A stretch of DNA of 64,000 bases from Hymenopus coronatus. Lineage: Eukaryota; Arthropoda; Insecta; Mantodea; Hymenopodidae. Where the stretch lies: the NCBI GenBank assembly GCA_030762935.1, contig CM060883.1, positions 32,628,501-32,692,500 of the forward strand, in the 5' to 3' direction. Position 1 is the stretch's first letter, and each line of letters starts with the position of its first letter. The notes beneath the pieces were generated by a model. The model saw only the letters and a list, made by a program, of their open reading frames with translations, ran no database searches and was not told the origin of the DNA. Of the stretch, positions 22,574-33,267 are shown piece after piece. Position numbers and translations under genes: made by a program.

Positions 22574-22893
22574 TCTGATGTGCTCATTCACATGACTTTC
22601 TCTACATTTCTGCAACGAATTCTTATTAAAAAGCTTATGCTTCTATCTACTTCATGCTAATCGAGAAAAAACTAGCAAAAATAGTTTACTTACGTGCTTC
22701 CTTGTAAGTAGAAGCGAAATAAGGAAGTACTATACGTTAAAGTGATAATCAAAAGCTGGTTTCTAAGTGACTGAAGTTCCTTTGTTTGTATGAACAGGAG
22801 TTGACAAATTACTGTATGAGAAAAGTATACGCTTTTCAAAGCTGAAACCAAAAGCAAGGAATATCTCCAAAACGATCAACTCCACGAAAAAAA
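22574..22893 (+). mobile_element. HINE-like 5' fragment, first of a head-to-tail pair
   Basis: Starts 'tctgatgtgctcattcacat' and ends in 'gatcaactccacgaaaaa', where the next copy begins in the same orientation. Confidence 0.8.
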
Positions 22894-22895
22894 AA

Positions 22896-23770
22896 TTGAT
22901 GTGTTCCATTCACATGACTTTCTCTACATTTCTGCAACGACTTATTAATAAAAACTTATGCTTCTATCTACTTCATGCTAATCGAGAAAAAAGTAGCAGA
23001 AATAGTTTTATTGCTTGCTTCCTTGTAAGTAGAAGCGAAATAAGGGAGTACCATAGGTTAAAGTGATAGTAAAAACTGGTTGCTATGTAACTGAAGTTTC
23101 TTTGTTTGTATGAACAGGAGTTCACAAATTCCTATATGAGAAACGTATAAGTTTTTCAAAGTTGGAACCAAAAACAAGTAATAGCTTAAAAACGACCAAC
23201 TAAATGGAAAAAAAAAAATGTAACATAAATTGTGTGTTTTAACGTGCTCTATGTTTTTTGCAGTAAGTTTTTGTCCATTTCTTACGGTTTTGCAGTTATG
23301 CAAAATTCCGTAAAATTCATCCAGGATAAAGTAGTCTTCGGAGGCTATTCCCAGAAAATTCAAGATATACATTTTATTTTTTAGGTAAATATCTTTAATA
23401 TACGATATTTTAATCAAAATCGTTAGAACCATTTTTAAGAAAATAAAAATTTTCGAAAAAAGTTCCATATTAAGCGTAGTTTGTGTGGGGGGATTTTTCT
23501 CAAAATCTTTGTGTCGCATCCCTGGAAGATACTAAACTTAAATACCAAGTTTGATATTTTACCGATTTTTCGTTTTTGAGTTATCGTGTTCACAGGCACA
23601 CGGATACACACATCACATACACACAGGGACCTTTTTCTGAAAATGCTTTTTTGGTTACAGGGGACCCTAAAAGCATACATTTGCGGTGAAACCTCGGTAT
23701 CGTATTTTTGAGTGGAGTTCAATGCCTTCTCTATACACTATGTACATAGTACGTGTAGAGAAAGTAAAAA
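22896..23770 (+). mobile_element. HINE-like element, full length
   Basis: Starts 'ttgatgtgttccattcacat' and ends 'cactatgtacatagtacgtg' then 'tagagaaagtaaaa'. Carries the recurrent minus-strand open frame (23058-23519). Confidence 0.85.
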
Positions 23771-23774
23771 GGTT

Positions 23775-25150
23775 TGCCTCAATGCGTTAAAATCGTTCAC
23801 TTTGACCCGAAGCTATGCAACTGGATGTTACGCTGCCTCTGCAAAATGAACTGCGCTGGATCTGCTGTACTGAACGTCGAGTGATTGATGTTACATGGCA
23901 CCAGAAGGTCATTATTTATTCCTCAACACATAAGCTGAGAGAGTGAATGAGAAATGGATCAATGCCAACGAATGCAGATCAAAATCAATGTCCATTAGCT
24001 TATCCAAGAAACATCATGGCGTGTTTTACTGACACAGTCACGGATATGCGCTGAGTAACTGCATAAGAACAATTCATTATACTGTTTGAAATAAAATTAA
24101 TTACGATGGAAACGTCAGTTGTAACAATATCTACTACACCAACTTTATCTGCCCATAGTTGTAATTATACAGTGTGTTGTACGTGCAATACCACATGCTC
24201 ACAAAATATATAAAAAGAGAAAATGCCCATAATATTATTAGCTTATAGAAAGCCAGGGAAAATAATTGTAAATATTCCAGAGTAGAAATATGCATAAATG
24301 CAAGTTGTTAACTTAGGTAATTAAGGCGAGATGGGCCAGCGGAATTCCAGGTATAAGTTCACCAAACACCCCTGCTAAGGAATGCATGATAGAAAAGAAC
24401 AGACAGGAATAGCGACTTGTCTTCCAAGTAGCACAGAGAGTTTTGGAAAAAATAGACAAGGTAAGCATAATGTTAAAGTGAGAAGGAACCAGTGGGCATT
24501 TCCAAATGCGTCATGGGCACGCTATGACGTCAGAACTTGGCACAATTTATTCTCATAACTTGTAAGGTAATGCTAACTAGGAACCAATAAGAGATGCTAT
24601 TACATTTTATGGCGCGAAAGTTAGCGTCACCCAGGATTACTATTTGAGGCAGGGCAGATCTCTTATGTGGTTATTCTCTAACTCTCACTCTTGTCTATCT
24701 CGTTTGAGCTTGTGTTCACGCCACGTTGAGTTGTGTGATGTGGTGGGGGGGAGGGTTAGACTACGCTCCTCATTAATAATTATGTGGTGGGATTGCATTT
24801 ATTTATAACTCATTTGTAAGGAACAAGCTAGCCGCCCGTTTAAATATATAATAAAAATAAATTTAAGTCGTACGGGATTATGTAGTGCTTTTAATAAATT
24901 AGCCTCACCCACAAACCCCTGAGATAAGTCTAATTAGGAGATTAGGAGTGGAACCTACATCAACGCCGGAGCTGAGGACATGGCACGTACGAGACGCCGA
25001 TCCCGCGACAGTGTCCACGCTAGAGGGATTGAGAAATAAACGCTCACCATTTAAAAATATTGCTGTTATTTTCATATGACAGGAAATGAAAACTCTTCGA
25101 GATTATGCGACACTGTTTTCAGCTGCTTGGACATGCGCATGCGTGTCGAT
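23775..25150. other. Unassigned region
   Basis: About 1.4 kb between repeats, with a GC-richer patch and a G-run near 24740. No coding sequence recognised. Confidence 0.35.
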
Positions 25151-25154
25151 AGAG

Positions 25155-25366
25155 GCTACAGTTACAGGAGATGTGTATCTGGAGATGATGCAGATATTTG
25201 TTACTGACCAACTTCCTTTAGGATGGATTTTCCAGCAAGATGGGGCACCGCCTCATTATCATCGACAGGTACGTCATTTCTTGAATGAAAACTGTCTAGA
25301 TATGTGGATCGGAAGAGGAGAGCGCCTTGCCTAGCCACTCAGGTCAATCTATTTGACTCCTTCGGA
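25155..25366 (+). pseudogene. Tc1/mariner-type transposase, catalytic C-terminal fragment
   Basis: Frame reads EATVTGDVYLEMMQIFVTDQ, then FQQDGAPPHYHRQVRHFLNE, WIGRGERLA, a stop, and PLRSIYLTPSD. QQDGAPPH holds the second catalytic Asp, and the D of TPSD sits 42 codons later (41 residues between, counting the stop), a DD41D-type spacing. The stop is TAG where related proteins have Trp (IAWPPRSPDLTPLDFF), so a single G-to-A change explains it. The gene is cut immediately after this Asp by the terminus of a HINE-like copy at 25367. Upstream homology fades at about 25155. It plausibly belongs to the same family as the N-terminal halves at 20.6 and 36.4 kb, but the two parts are never found joined here. 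Confidence 0.85.
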
Positions 25367-25530
25367 TTTTTACTTTCTCTACACATACTTACTATGTGCA
25401 TAGTGTATAGAGAAGTTATGGTATTGTACCCACAGATTCGATACCGAGATTTCACCGGAAATATATGTTTTGAGACCCCCTGAATCCAATAAAAGGATGT
25501 TTAGAAAAATGTCCATGTGTGTCTGTCTGT

Positions 25531-25571
<41 letters not shown>

Positions 25572-26309
25572 TGTGGGCAGCATAGCTCAAAAACGAAAAG
25601 ACAAGAAATCAGAGCAATTTTTGAGAAAATCAAAATGTTCAAAATTTTTCCATGTAAAGGATAGTTGGGGATGGGGATATTCTTGACAATCTTCGTGTCG
25701 CACCCTTGCAAGATTTGCAAGAAAATCCACTCATCCCCAACTACCCTTTACATGAAAAATGTTCGAAAATTTTGATTTTCTCAAAAATGGCTCCAACGAT
25801 TTTGATTAAAATCTCTTATATTTAAGATATTTACATAACAAATAAAATTTATATCTTCCATTTTCTGGGAATAGCGTCTAAAGACATGTTTATTCTGGAT
25901 GAATTTTGCGGAATTTTGTATAACCACTAAACCGTAAGGGATAGACAAAAACTTACTTGATAGAAAATGTAGAGCTTGTTAAAACACACAATTTATATTA
26001 CATACATTTTTTGGTGGAGTTGGTCGTTTTAGAGATATCATTTATTATTGGTTTCAGCTTTAAAAAACTTTTCTCATACAGGAATTTGTTAACTCCTGTC
26101 CATACAAACAAAGGAACTTCAGTCACATAGCAACCAGCTATTGACTTATCACTTTAACCTATGGTACTCTCTTGTTTTTCTTCTACTTACAAGGAAGCAA
26201 GTAATAGGACTATTTATGCTAATTTTTTCTCGATTAGAATGTAATAAATGGAAGCATAAGCTTTTTAACAATAATTTGTTGCAGAGATGTAGTCATGTGA
26301 ATGGAACAC
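25367..26309 (-). mobile_element. HINE-like element with an internal inverted piece
   Basis: Starts 'tttttactttctctacacat', directly abutting the transposase fragment. A (GT)n lies at 25533-25571. From about 25605 to 25712 the sequence is inverted ('tttttgagaaaatcaaaatg' to 'cttcgtgtcgcacccttgca'), then normal order resumes. Ends 'aatggaacacc', missing the last bases. Confidence 0.8.
25533..25571 (+). repeat. (GT)n microsatellite
   Basis: GT repeat at the recurrent HINE-like position. Confidence 0.9.
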
Positions 26310-26311
26310 CA

Positions 26312-26984
26312 TGGAAATTTCAGGGGAATACAGCAGGGAAAGCCAAAATAACAAATGGCCAGAAATTTTCGGCAGCGCAGATATAGCTTTAAAAACGCAA
26401 AAGCTATAATGGAGTCATAAATAATAAATTGCCCACTCTAGAACGTTGCACGCCGTAGTTGTTTTCTCGGTTGCAAATCCGCACAGCAGAGGAAGAGAAC
26501 AAAAAGCTTCCCTAGACTACTGCAAAGCGAGGATTGTATTAACAGTACTTTCTGAAAACATTCCAGCAGCCTTTTCCTTTATTAAAGATTCTGTTGGAAA
26601 GAGAAGATTACTTGGCAATATATTTGTGTATTGATCACAGGATACGAAGCCAAGATTGAGAGTAACAAATGCAGACGCAAGGCGGCGACTGAAAACTTGC
26701 ATTGAGCCGCGGACAATGTCGTCTAACAGCATGGAGGGAATTAAGTCATTCAAGTTGTGAGGGAAGCCTTTTAAAGTAATCCCGCTATTGCTGCAATTCA
26801 TTTTGTTAGGGATCTATTTCATGGGCTAGGAAGCCTCTCAGTGGCGGATGTATGTATATAACATCTCCTTACCGCCTGCAGTTGGTGCAACTTAGCTCTC
26901 GTTCTTCTTACTCTCCTACTTAAAGTGCACTGTAATCTAAAACAATGCTTCAAATATGAGAAGCAACTAATAAAGAGATCTGTC
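26312..26984. other. Unassigned region with a 94-codon open frame
   Basis: A minus-strand frame at 26517-26801 (MNCSNSGITLKGFPHNLNDL...) lies outside known repeats. I recognise no domain and see no splice or promoter context. Could be chance. Confidence 0.3.
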
Positions 26985-27105
26985 ACATGACTTTGTTTAC
27001 ATTTCTGCAATAAATGATTGTTAAAAGCTTATTCTTTTATTTACTACTTGCTAAACAAGAAAAAAATTAGCACAAATTGTCTTAGTATTTGCTTCCTTGT
27101 AAAAA
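26985..27105 (+). mobile_element. HINE-like 5' fragment interrupted by the next copy
   Basis: 'cacatgactttgtttacatt' to 'tatttgcttccttgtaa', where a second copy is inserted in the same direction. Confidence 0.75.
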
Positions 27106-27107
27106 AA

Positions 27108-27992
27108 TCTGATGTGCACCATTCACATGACTTTCTCTATATCCCTGCAACAAATTATTCTTTAAAACCTTATACTTCTATTTACTTTAAGCTAATCAGA
27201 AAAATTTAGCAGAAATGGACTTATTACTTGCTTCCTTGCAAGTAGAAGCGAAATAAGGGACTACCATAGGTTAAAATGATAGTCAAAAGCTGGTTGTTAT
27301 GTCAATGAAGTTCCTTTGTTTATATGGATCGGAGTTGACAAGTTCCTGTATGAGGATAATATACGTTTTTCATATCAGAAACCAAAAATAATGAATGTCT
27401 CAAAAACGACGAACTCCACGAAAAAAATTGTATAACATAAATTGTGTGTTTTAACGTGCTCTACTTTTTTGTGCAGTAAGTTTTTGTCCATCTCTTATGG
27501 TTTAGCAGTTATTCAAAATTCAGTGAAATTCATCCAGAACAACTCTTCAGAGGCTATTCCCAGAAAATTCACGATATACATTTTATTTGTCAGGTAAATA
27601 TGTTTAATATATGACATTTTAATCAAAATCCTTAGAGCCATTTTTGAGAAAATCAAAATTTTCGAAAAAAGTTCCATGTAAAGGGTAGTTTGGGGTGGGG
27701 GGATTTTTCTCAAAATCTTCGTGTCGCATCCCTGGAAGATACTAAACTTAAATACCAAGTTTGGTATTTTACCGACTTTTCGTTTTTGAGTTATCGTGTT
27801 CACAGGCACACGGACACACTTACACACGGACGCACGGACACGCACACACACAGACCTTTTTGTGAAAATGCTTTTTTTGGATATTGGGGACCCTAAAACA
27901 CATACTTCCGGTGAAATCTGGGTATCGAATTTTTTTGAGTGGAGTGCAATACCTTCTCTATACACTATGTATATAGTGCGTATAGAGAAAGT
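27108..27992 (+). mobile_element. HINE-like element, full length
   Basis: Starts 'tctgatgtgcaccattcaca' and ends 'cactatgtatatagtgcgta' then 'tagagaaagtaa'. Carries the longest version of the recurrent minus-strand frame (27513-27965, 150 codons), which I read as family sequence rather than a gene. Confidence 0.9.
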
Positions 27993-28475
27993 AATAAGGG
28001 AAACAAGGGACTATCATAGGCTAAAGCGATAGTCAGATATTTTAAAAGCTGGTTGCTATGTCATTGAAATTCCTATTTGTACGGTAAAGAGTTGTCAAAT
28101 TCTCGTATGAGAAAAGTATAAGTACTTTGGAATAAACAAATAACAAGGAATATCTCGAAAACGACTAACTCCACGAAAAAAAGGTACAAAAAGCTTTACA
28201 TGTTTTATTAAGTAAGTTTTGTCCAAAATAAACAGGTCTTCAGAGGCTTCACACAAAATTCAAAATACGTATTTTATTTGACATGTAAATATCTTTAATG
28301 TACGCCATTTTAATCAAAATCGTTAGCCATTTTTGAGAAAACAATTCAAAACTGCATAAAATGGGTAGCTTGGGGTGAGGGATTTTCTTTCAAATCCTTG
28401 AAAGATCTTAAGCTTAAATACCAACCTTTGCATTTCACCCTTTCGGTTTTGAGTTATGCTATTCAAAAACGAACT
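27993..28475 (+). mobile_element. HINE-like internal fragment
   Basis: 'agggactatcataggctaaa' through 'aacaaggaatatctcgaaaa' to 'gttttgagttatgctattca'. Third member of a head-to-tail run. Confidence 0.75.
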
Positions 28476-28638
28476 CCTACTCATGTAATGGATCGAGTTC
28501 TACAGTGATGTGTTGAAATGACACCAGGGGGTGAAAAACCGTTAGGAAATAATAAATAACATGGGTTAGAATTTATTTGAGTAAGCACTAAAAGATAAAA
28601 GGAGCCCACAACAATTATATTGGATAGGTCGAGTCAGA

Positions 28639-28975
28639 GGTCGTCTCCTTAGCGCGGTGGTAGCGCAGCTGCCTACCAAGCGGGAGACCTGGGTTCGATC
28701 CCCAGTATCGGCGTGGGGATTTTCCCCCGCTGGGACACCTGGACCGGGGTGCACTCAGCCTCGTGAGGTCCCTGGGGGGCCAATTGAGGAGCTACTTGAT
28801 GGAGAAGTAGCGGCTCCAGGTCGTGAGGACCGCATTAACCGGCCGGGAGGGGCTCGAGGCGCTGACCACGTCTCACCCTCCAATACTGCACTCCATCCAT
28901 GGGGGACGCAGCGGCCGGGCGGTAGCGGTAGGCCAAGGTTCCCCGTGAGCTGTCGTGCCATGGAGTTATTATAGT
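28639..28975 (+). mobile_element. GC-rich tRNA-derived SINE (family E) with 14-bp TSD
   Basis: tRNA-like head 'ccttagcgcggtggtagcgc' (A-box) and 'ctgggttcgatccccag' (B-box with its arm), followed by a GC-rich body ('ccaattgaggagctacttga', 'gtagcggctccagg', 'ggggacgcagcggccgggcg') and ending 'ccatggagttattatagt'. Flanked by 14-bp direct repeats differing at one base (28625-28638 and 28976-28989, 'taggt[c/a]gagtcaga'). From memory the body resembles a SINE of grasshoppers and related insects. Its GC content is an outlier here. Long open frames over it (28657-28974) are incidental. Confidence 0.88.
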
Positions 28976-29046
28976 TAGGTAGAGTCAGAAATTAAATTAA
29001 CACTAACTACTAGACCTAATATTGCTTAAACTATGACCCCTGGGAC

Positions 29047-29335
29047 TCCGTAGTATAATGGTTACCATGCTAACTTCTTAAATCCAATGCCGCGCATTCA
29101 AATCCTTCGGAGGAAGGACGATGAATATTTTCGGGCGTAGAAGGGAGCTAAAGTCGTGGGTCCCGCCCGTGTGGTAGATTTAGGCACGTAAGAATCTCAA
29201 GCCTGATAAGAAAGGCCTCAGAGCAAAATTAAGCGGTCCTTCACGCCCAGAACCACAGCAGTTAAAGAGCGTCCATAAATAACACGCCATTTGCATGAGT
29301 TGTACTGAAATTAAATACCAAATGCAACTCCATTT
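29047..29335 (+). mobile_element. tRNA-derived SINE (family B)
   Basis: Head 'ctccgtagtataatggttac' (A-box), decayed B-box 'gcattcaaatcc', body 'aagcctgataagaaaggcct' and 'taagcggtccttcacgcc', 3' region 'gcgtccataaataacacgcc'. Confidence 0.8.
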
Positions 29336-29338
29336 ACA

Positions 29339-30257
29339 ATTTTTACTTTCTCTATACTCACTATGTACATAATTGTACATAGTGTATAGAGAATGTATTG
29401 CACTCCACCAAAAAATTCGATACCGAGATTTCACCGGAAATATATGTTTTAGGGTCCCCTGTATCCAAAAAAAAGTATTTTCAGAAAAAGGCCCGTGTGT
29501 TTGTTTGTGTCCGTGTGTCCGTGTGTCTGTGAACACGATAACTCAAAAACGAAAAGTAGCTAAAATACGAAATTTGGTATTTAAGTTTAGTATCTTCCAG
29601 GGATGCGACACGAAGATTTTGAGGAAAATCCCCCACCCCAAACTATCCTTTATATGGAACTTTTTTCGAAAATCTTTATTTTCTTAAAAATGGCTCTAAC
29701 GATTTTGATTAAAATATTATATATTAAAGATACTTACCTAACAAATAAAATGTATATCTTGAATTTTCTGGGAATAGCTTCTGAAGACCTGTTTATTCTG
29801 GATGAATTTTGCTTAATTAGGCATAACTAGTAAACCGTAAGAAATAGACAAAAACTTACTCAACAAAAAAAAGTAGGTCTTGTTAAAATATACAAGTTAT
29901 GTCATATACATTGTTCTCGTGGAGCTTACCGTTTTAGAGGTATTCATTGTTATTAGTTTCAGTTGTGAAGTACTTAAACTTTTCTCAGACGGGAGTGTCC
30001 GTTTTTCTTTTGTTCTACTCCTGGCCAAGAAAAGAAGCGATTTGTAATGACAATCTCATAACGGCAGCTTTTAAAACATTTGACTATTGGTTTAGCGTAG
30101 TGTATTCCCTTATTTTCTTCCTACGTATACGGAACTACATAATGAGAACATTGTGCTAATGAGTACCAGGATTAGCAAGGTGAAAAAAAGAAGAAGAATC
30201 TTATGTATGAAGTTTATAGAACAGCTAGAGAAAGTCATGTGAGTGTAACATATCAGA
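29339..30257 (-). mobile_element. HINE-like element, full length
   Basis: Starts 'tttttactttctctatactc' with a palindrome duplicated by a few bases ('tgtacataattgtacatagt'), and ends 'gtaacatatcaga'. The frame at 29373-29687 is the recurrent HINE frame in the opposite sense. Confidence 0.88.
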
Positions 30258-30398
30258 TTTTTTTTTTATTTTGGGACTTCAAGTACTTACGGCATTGTAA
30301 GTCAACATTAGGGTTGTTATCTCAAAATAATTTGAGATCACCTTGTGGTTTACGGGGGAAAATGAGTGTCGGTTCAGGAATGTAATGATCTGTCGGCA

Positions 30399-30532
30399 TG
30401 TTGCCATGGTAACTCAGTGGTTAGAGCAACTAGAGAATTCGTGATTCAAATCCCGGTATGGAATTGAATTCTTCAGTCTGACTCTACCTATCCAATTCCT
30501 GTTCTGTACAAAGCTTGTGTAGAAAAAAAAAA
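30399..30532 (+). mobile_element. Short tRNA-derived SINE-like element
   Basis: A-box-like 'ggtaactcagtggttagagc', B-box-like 'gattcaaatccc', a short body and an A-run at 30522-30532. No clear duplication of the target. Confidence 0.5.
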
Positions 30533-30716
30533 CAACAATTAATTAACACTTATAATATTTTTTCAGATAATAGAAATATATGGCTAAAATACATTAGAAA
30601 ATTTAATGATACAAATTTGAAATTTCGCCGCGGTAGGTTCCAAACGTCATTTGTCGTTAAACGTGTGATGGACTGAAAGTGCTTAGCACTATCGATATAG
30701 TCTGTACTGAAGTTAG

Positions 30717-30980
30717 TCGCCCTCCGTGGTGCAATTGTTACCCAAGGATACTCAAGGTCGCGGGTTCAAACTTGGCGGAGGACGATGAATTTTTTTGGGT
30801 GTGAAAATCCTTAGCATGGCTTCAAGCCTCAAGCCTGATAGAGAGGCCTCTGCGCAAAATTAAGCGGTCTTTCACACCCAATTTAGAATGGGACGCTGAG
30901 AACCACAGTAGTTAAAGAGCGTCCATAAATAACACGCCATTTGCATGAGTTGTACTGAAATTAAATACCAAATGCGTTCT
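30717..30980 (+). mobile_element. tRNA-derived SINE (family B)
   Basis: Head 'gccctccgtggtgcaattgt', B-box 'gcgggttcaaacttgg', body 'aagcctgatagagaggcctc', tail 'gagcgtccataaataacacg'. The best family B copy for head and body together. Confidence 0.85.
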
Positions 30981-31004
30981 TTACCTTGCATTTCGTTTTT
31001 GAAT

Positions 31005-31090
31005 TGAACATAGACGTATAGACATACTGACGCGCAGATACACGATGGAATGCAATATCTTCTCTACCTACTATGCATGTGGTAGAGAAC
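31005..31090 (+). mobile_element. HINE-like terminal remnant
   Basis: 'aatgcaatatcttctctacc' then 'tactatgcatgtggtagaga', a compensated form of the terminal palindrome. Confidence 0.5.
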
Positions 31091-31094
31091 TAAA

Positions 31095-31785
31095 TCTGGT
31101 GGAACGGAAAGTGTGGGAAAATACAGATATTGCGCGCACAGTTCATTAGCAGGAAAAACGAGGTAGAAAACAAAATAAAGGAAATGGCTGACGAAGGTGG
31201 TGCGGGATGATGAAGGGGGTAAGGAGCATAGAAGCAAAAATAAGAAAAGAGAGAATCAAAGCGTAATATAGCTTCGGTTTATTAACTGCTGGAAACCATT
31301 CTACAAATGAAGCAAGAAAACTCTGCTGAACTGCGCTTTAGTTTGCAGTTCTCGCCTTAAGGTCGCATTCCAAATATGACTCGTTTAATAAACGGAAACA
31401 ACGATTCCTCCAATTATTAGTTTAGCTTTGTGAAGAATAAACAGAGCATTATCGCAACTACCTCAGCGATACTCAGGTTAATGGCGAGGTTATGTTTGGT
31501 TCGGATTCAAACTTAGTGAAATATTATCAACCGAACGATTTTGTTTTGTTTCTTGCATTTTAGATTTCCAACTCGTAAAGACCGTTGAGAAGCAGCTGAA
31601 ATTGGCCACCTAGTACAGTTTATAAGAAAAATTCGCCCATTTAGCAGCTGTCGTGAGGATAGGGGGCGTGTTGCTCGGACTCGGAATGCTGTGGAGGTCA
31701 TTATAAACTTTAGAATAGACTTTGATACTTGTCACCCATTTTTTTTTTTTTTTTTTTTTTTTGGTGTTCAATCATTTATAAGTTC
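31095..31785. other. Unassigned region with poly-T
   Basis: No recognised coding sequence. A 24-base T-run lies at 31739-31762. Confidence 0.4.
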
Positions 31786-31795
31786 ATGTAGCGGA

Positions 31796-32050
31796 TTTTT
31801 TTTTTTTTTTTTTTTTTCATTTGTATAGCCCCCTTTAACTTCAATGGTCATATCGGGGGCTTTGACTTGTGAAATTAGGTTAATCATTACTATATTATAC
31901 ACATTCACTCTCATATTCATACTTCCAGCCTCTGTAGCGGATAGGGAATATATCTAGTTAAAGAAAAATTCCCCGCCCCAGCCGGGGATCGAACCCGGGA
32001 CCTCCGGGTGAGAAGTCAGCTCGCTGACCACTCGGCCACGGAGGTAGTCA
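31796..32050 (-). mobile_element. tRNA-derived SINE (family D) with 10-bp TSD
   Basis: Minus-strand head 'ctccgtggccgagtggtcag' (A-box) and 'cccgggttcgatccccggct' (B-box), a body of about 150 bp, and a poly-A tail (poly-T at 31796-31817). The 10-bp repeat 'atgtagcgga' at 31786-31795 and 32051-32060 flanks it. The head is intact enough to look like a tRNA with anticodon-loop 'ttctcac', but the body, tail and duplication show it is a SINE. Confidence 0.88.
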
Positions 32051-32060
32051 ATGTAGCGGA

Positions 32061-32880
32061 ATTAATGGCTATAGGAATGCGAGATGAACAAAAAGGTTTG
32101 GTCAAAATCTGATATTTTGCCCTCTTTCAGTTTTAGACCAAGAAATTATAACAAAATTAAGTTATGACTTGCTGCGATGTTCATTGTAATACAAATTTAT
32201 CAATAACTTCTGGCGGGCCAAAACATGTGATTGTATTAAATATCTCTTCAACTACATAGAGAACTTCCCCCTTCCATTGTCCTTTGTTTTTTACTTCAAA
32301 AACTTAGAAAAACATTAATTTGACAGATGTTGCGTATGATGTATATTGTAGTGTGAAGAATCACAAGATGGCCACTGGTCACAAAACTGCTTCGCAAACC
32401 GCTAGGCATATCCGAGCTGTGATATTCACCTACGCTCAGTATATAGCCAAGATGGGCAACCGTAAGTTTATGGTCTTGTGCACCGACTCACAGACACTAC
32501 AGTTAAACGGTTGAAAGTGGGCGAATTTACGACCCTTCAGCTGTTGCGGTGCCATAGTACTTCTGAACGTTACTAGAAAGGGAGCTACGGATTGGGTTGA
32601 ACTCGTCGGCGAGGTTCGAGATGCCACTAACCTGCAGAGCATGGTAATCGCACACCCTCCCTTAGCAGTTGACACGCGTAAGTTATGTGTTGGGTTCGTC
32701 CTTGCGGTAGCAGGGAGCCGGTTTATAAAAAGCTACCGGACCAATGGAAAAGGAAATTTCCTGTTCCACCTGTCACACCCAAGTTGTCAGGTCACTGCTG
32801 TGAAGTTTATTGCTCCCAAAGCACTTATTATAACGTGGTGGTTATACCCGTTTTTCAATCCCAATGTTATATAGTTTTCT
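32061..32880. other. Unassigned region with short open frames
   Basis: Plus-strand frames at 32320-32514 and 32641-32874 are less AT-biased than their surroundings, but I recognise no domain. They may be parts of the mariner relic that follows or of another element. Confidence 0.3.
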
Positions 32881-32884
32881 CTTG

Positions 32885-33240
32885 AGCCAGGCTGTCACTG
32901 TCGCTTTGAGGTCTTCATCGTCTGGGAACTCTTCCAACCAAAAAGGCATTTAAGCTGCTCAAAGTGAAATGCCCAATTCCCTTAATTCTTTCATCATTTG
33001 CTTTCAACTCCTCCATGAGGAGTAATGACCTCTCAACCGGTCCTCGTCGTGCACAGTGGTTCTCCCTTGATTAAATTATACACCATATCCTCACTGAGAA
33101 TTCGTTCTTGCATTATCACGTTATTTGCCTCTAAATTTGGATTGGCCGCATATTTTGTACAGAAAACGAATTTTAGGTCTTCGGCGGTAAAAAAAGTGCA
33201 TCATCTAAATTTAAAAATTGGTACTACGTGACAATAAACA
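32885..33240 (-). pseudogene. Rearranged mariner transposase relic
   Basis: Minus strand at 32886-32945 reads FWLEEFPDDEDLKATVTAWL, matching the segment after the last catalytic Asp in mariner transposases. Minus strand at about 33050-33190 resembles the N-terminal domain (AEDLKFVFCTKYAANPNLEA). At 33190-33240 the plus strand reads LVLRDNKHLDNNVITLN, corresponding to the family C-terminus (LVPRYDKCLN...DYVEK). The order is scrambled and a C-terminal piece is inverted. The same arrangement is seen at 54346-54785, so the rearrangement predates the spread of both copies. Heavily mutated. Confidence 0.6.
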
Positions 33241-33267
33241 CCTTGACAATAATGTGATTACGTTGAA

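Noticed and set aside
28640..28712. Candidate tRNA gene at the start of the GC-rich element
   Set aside because: A 337-bp element with a 14-bp target-site duplication begins with it, and the acceptor stem does not pair properly.
28657..28974. 105-codon GC-rich frame with Pro/Gly/Arg-rich product
   Set aside because: It lies wholly within the SINE; both strands are open because of high GC content.
31739..31762. T-run as a transcription terminator
   Set aside because: No RNA gene lies upstream; such runs here are SINE tails or simple sequence.
31970..32046. Candidate tRNA gene with good A and B boxes (minus strand)
   Set aside because: It is continuous with a body and poly-A tail and flanked by a 10-bp target-site duplication, so it is a SINE head.
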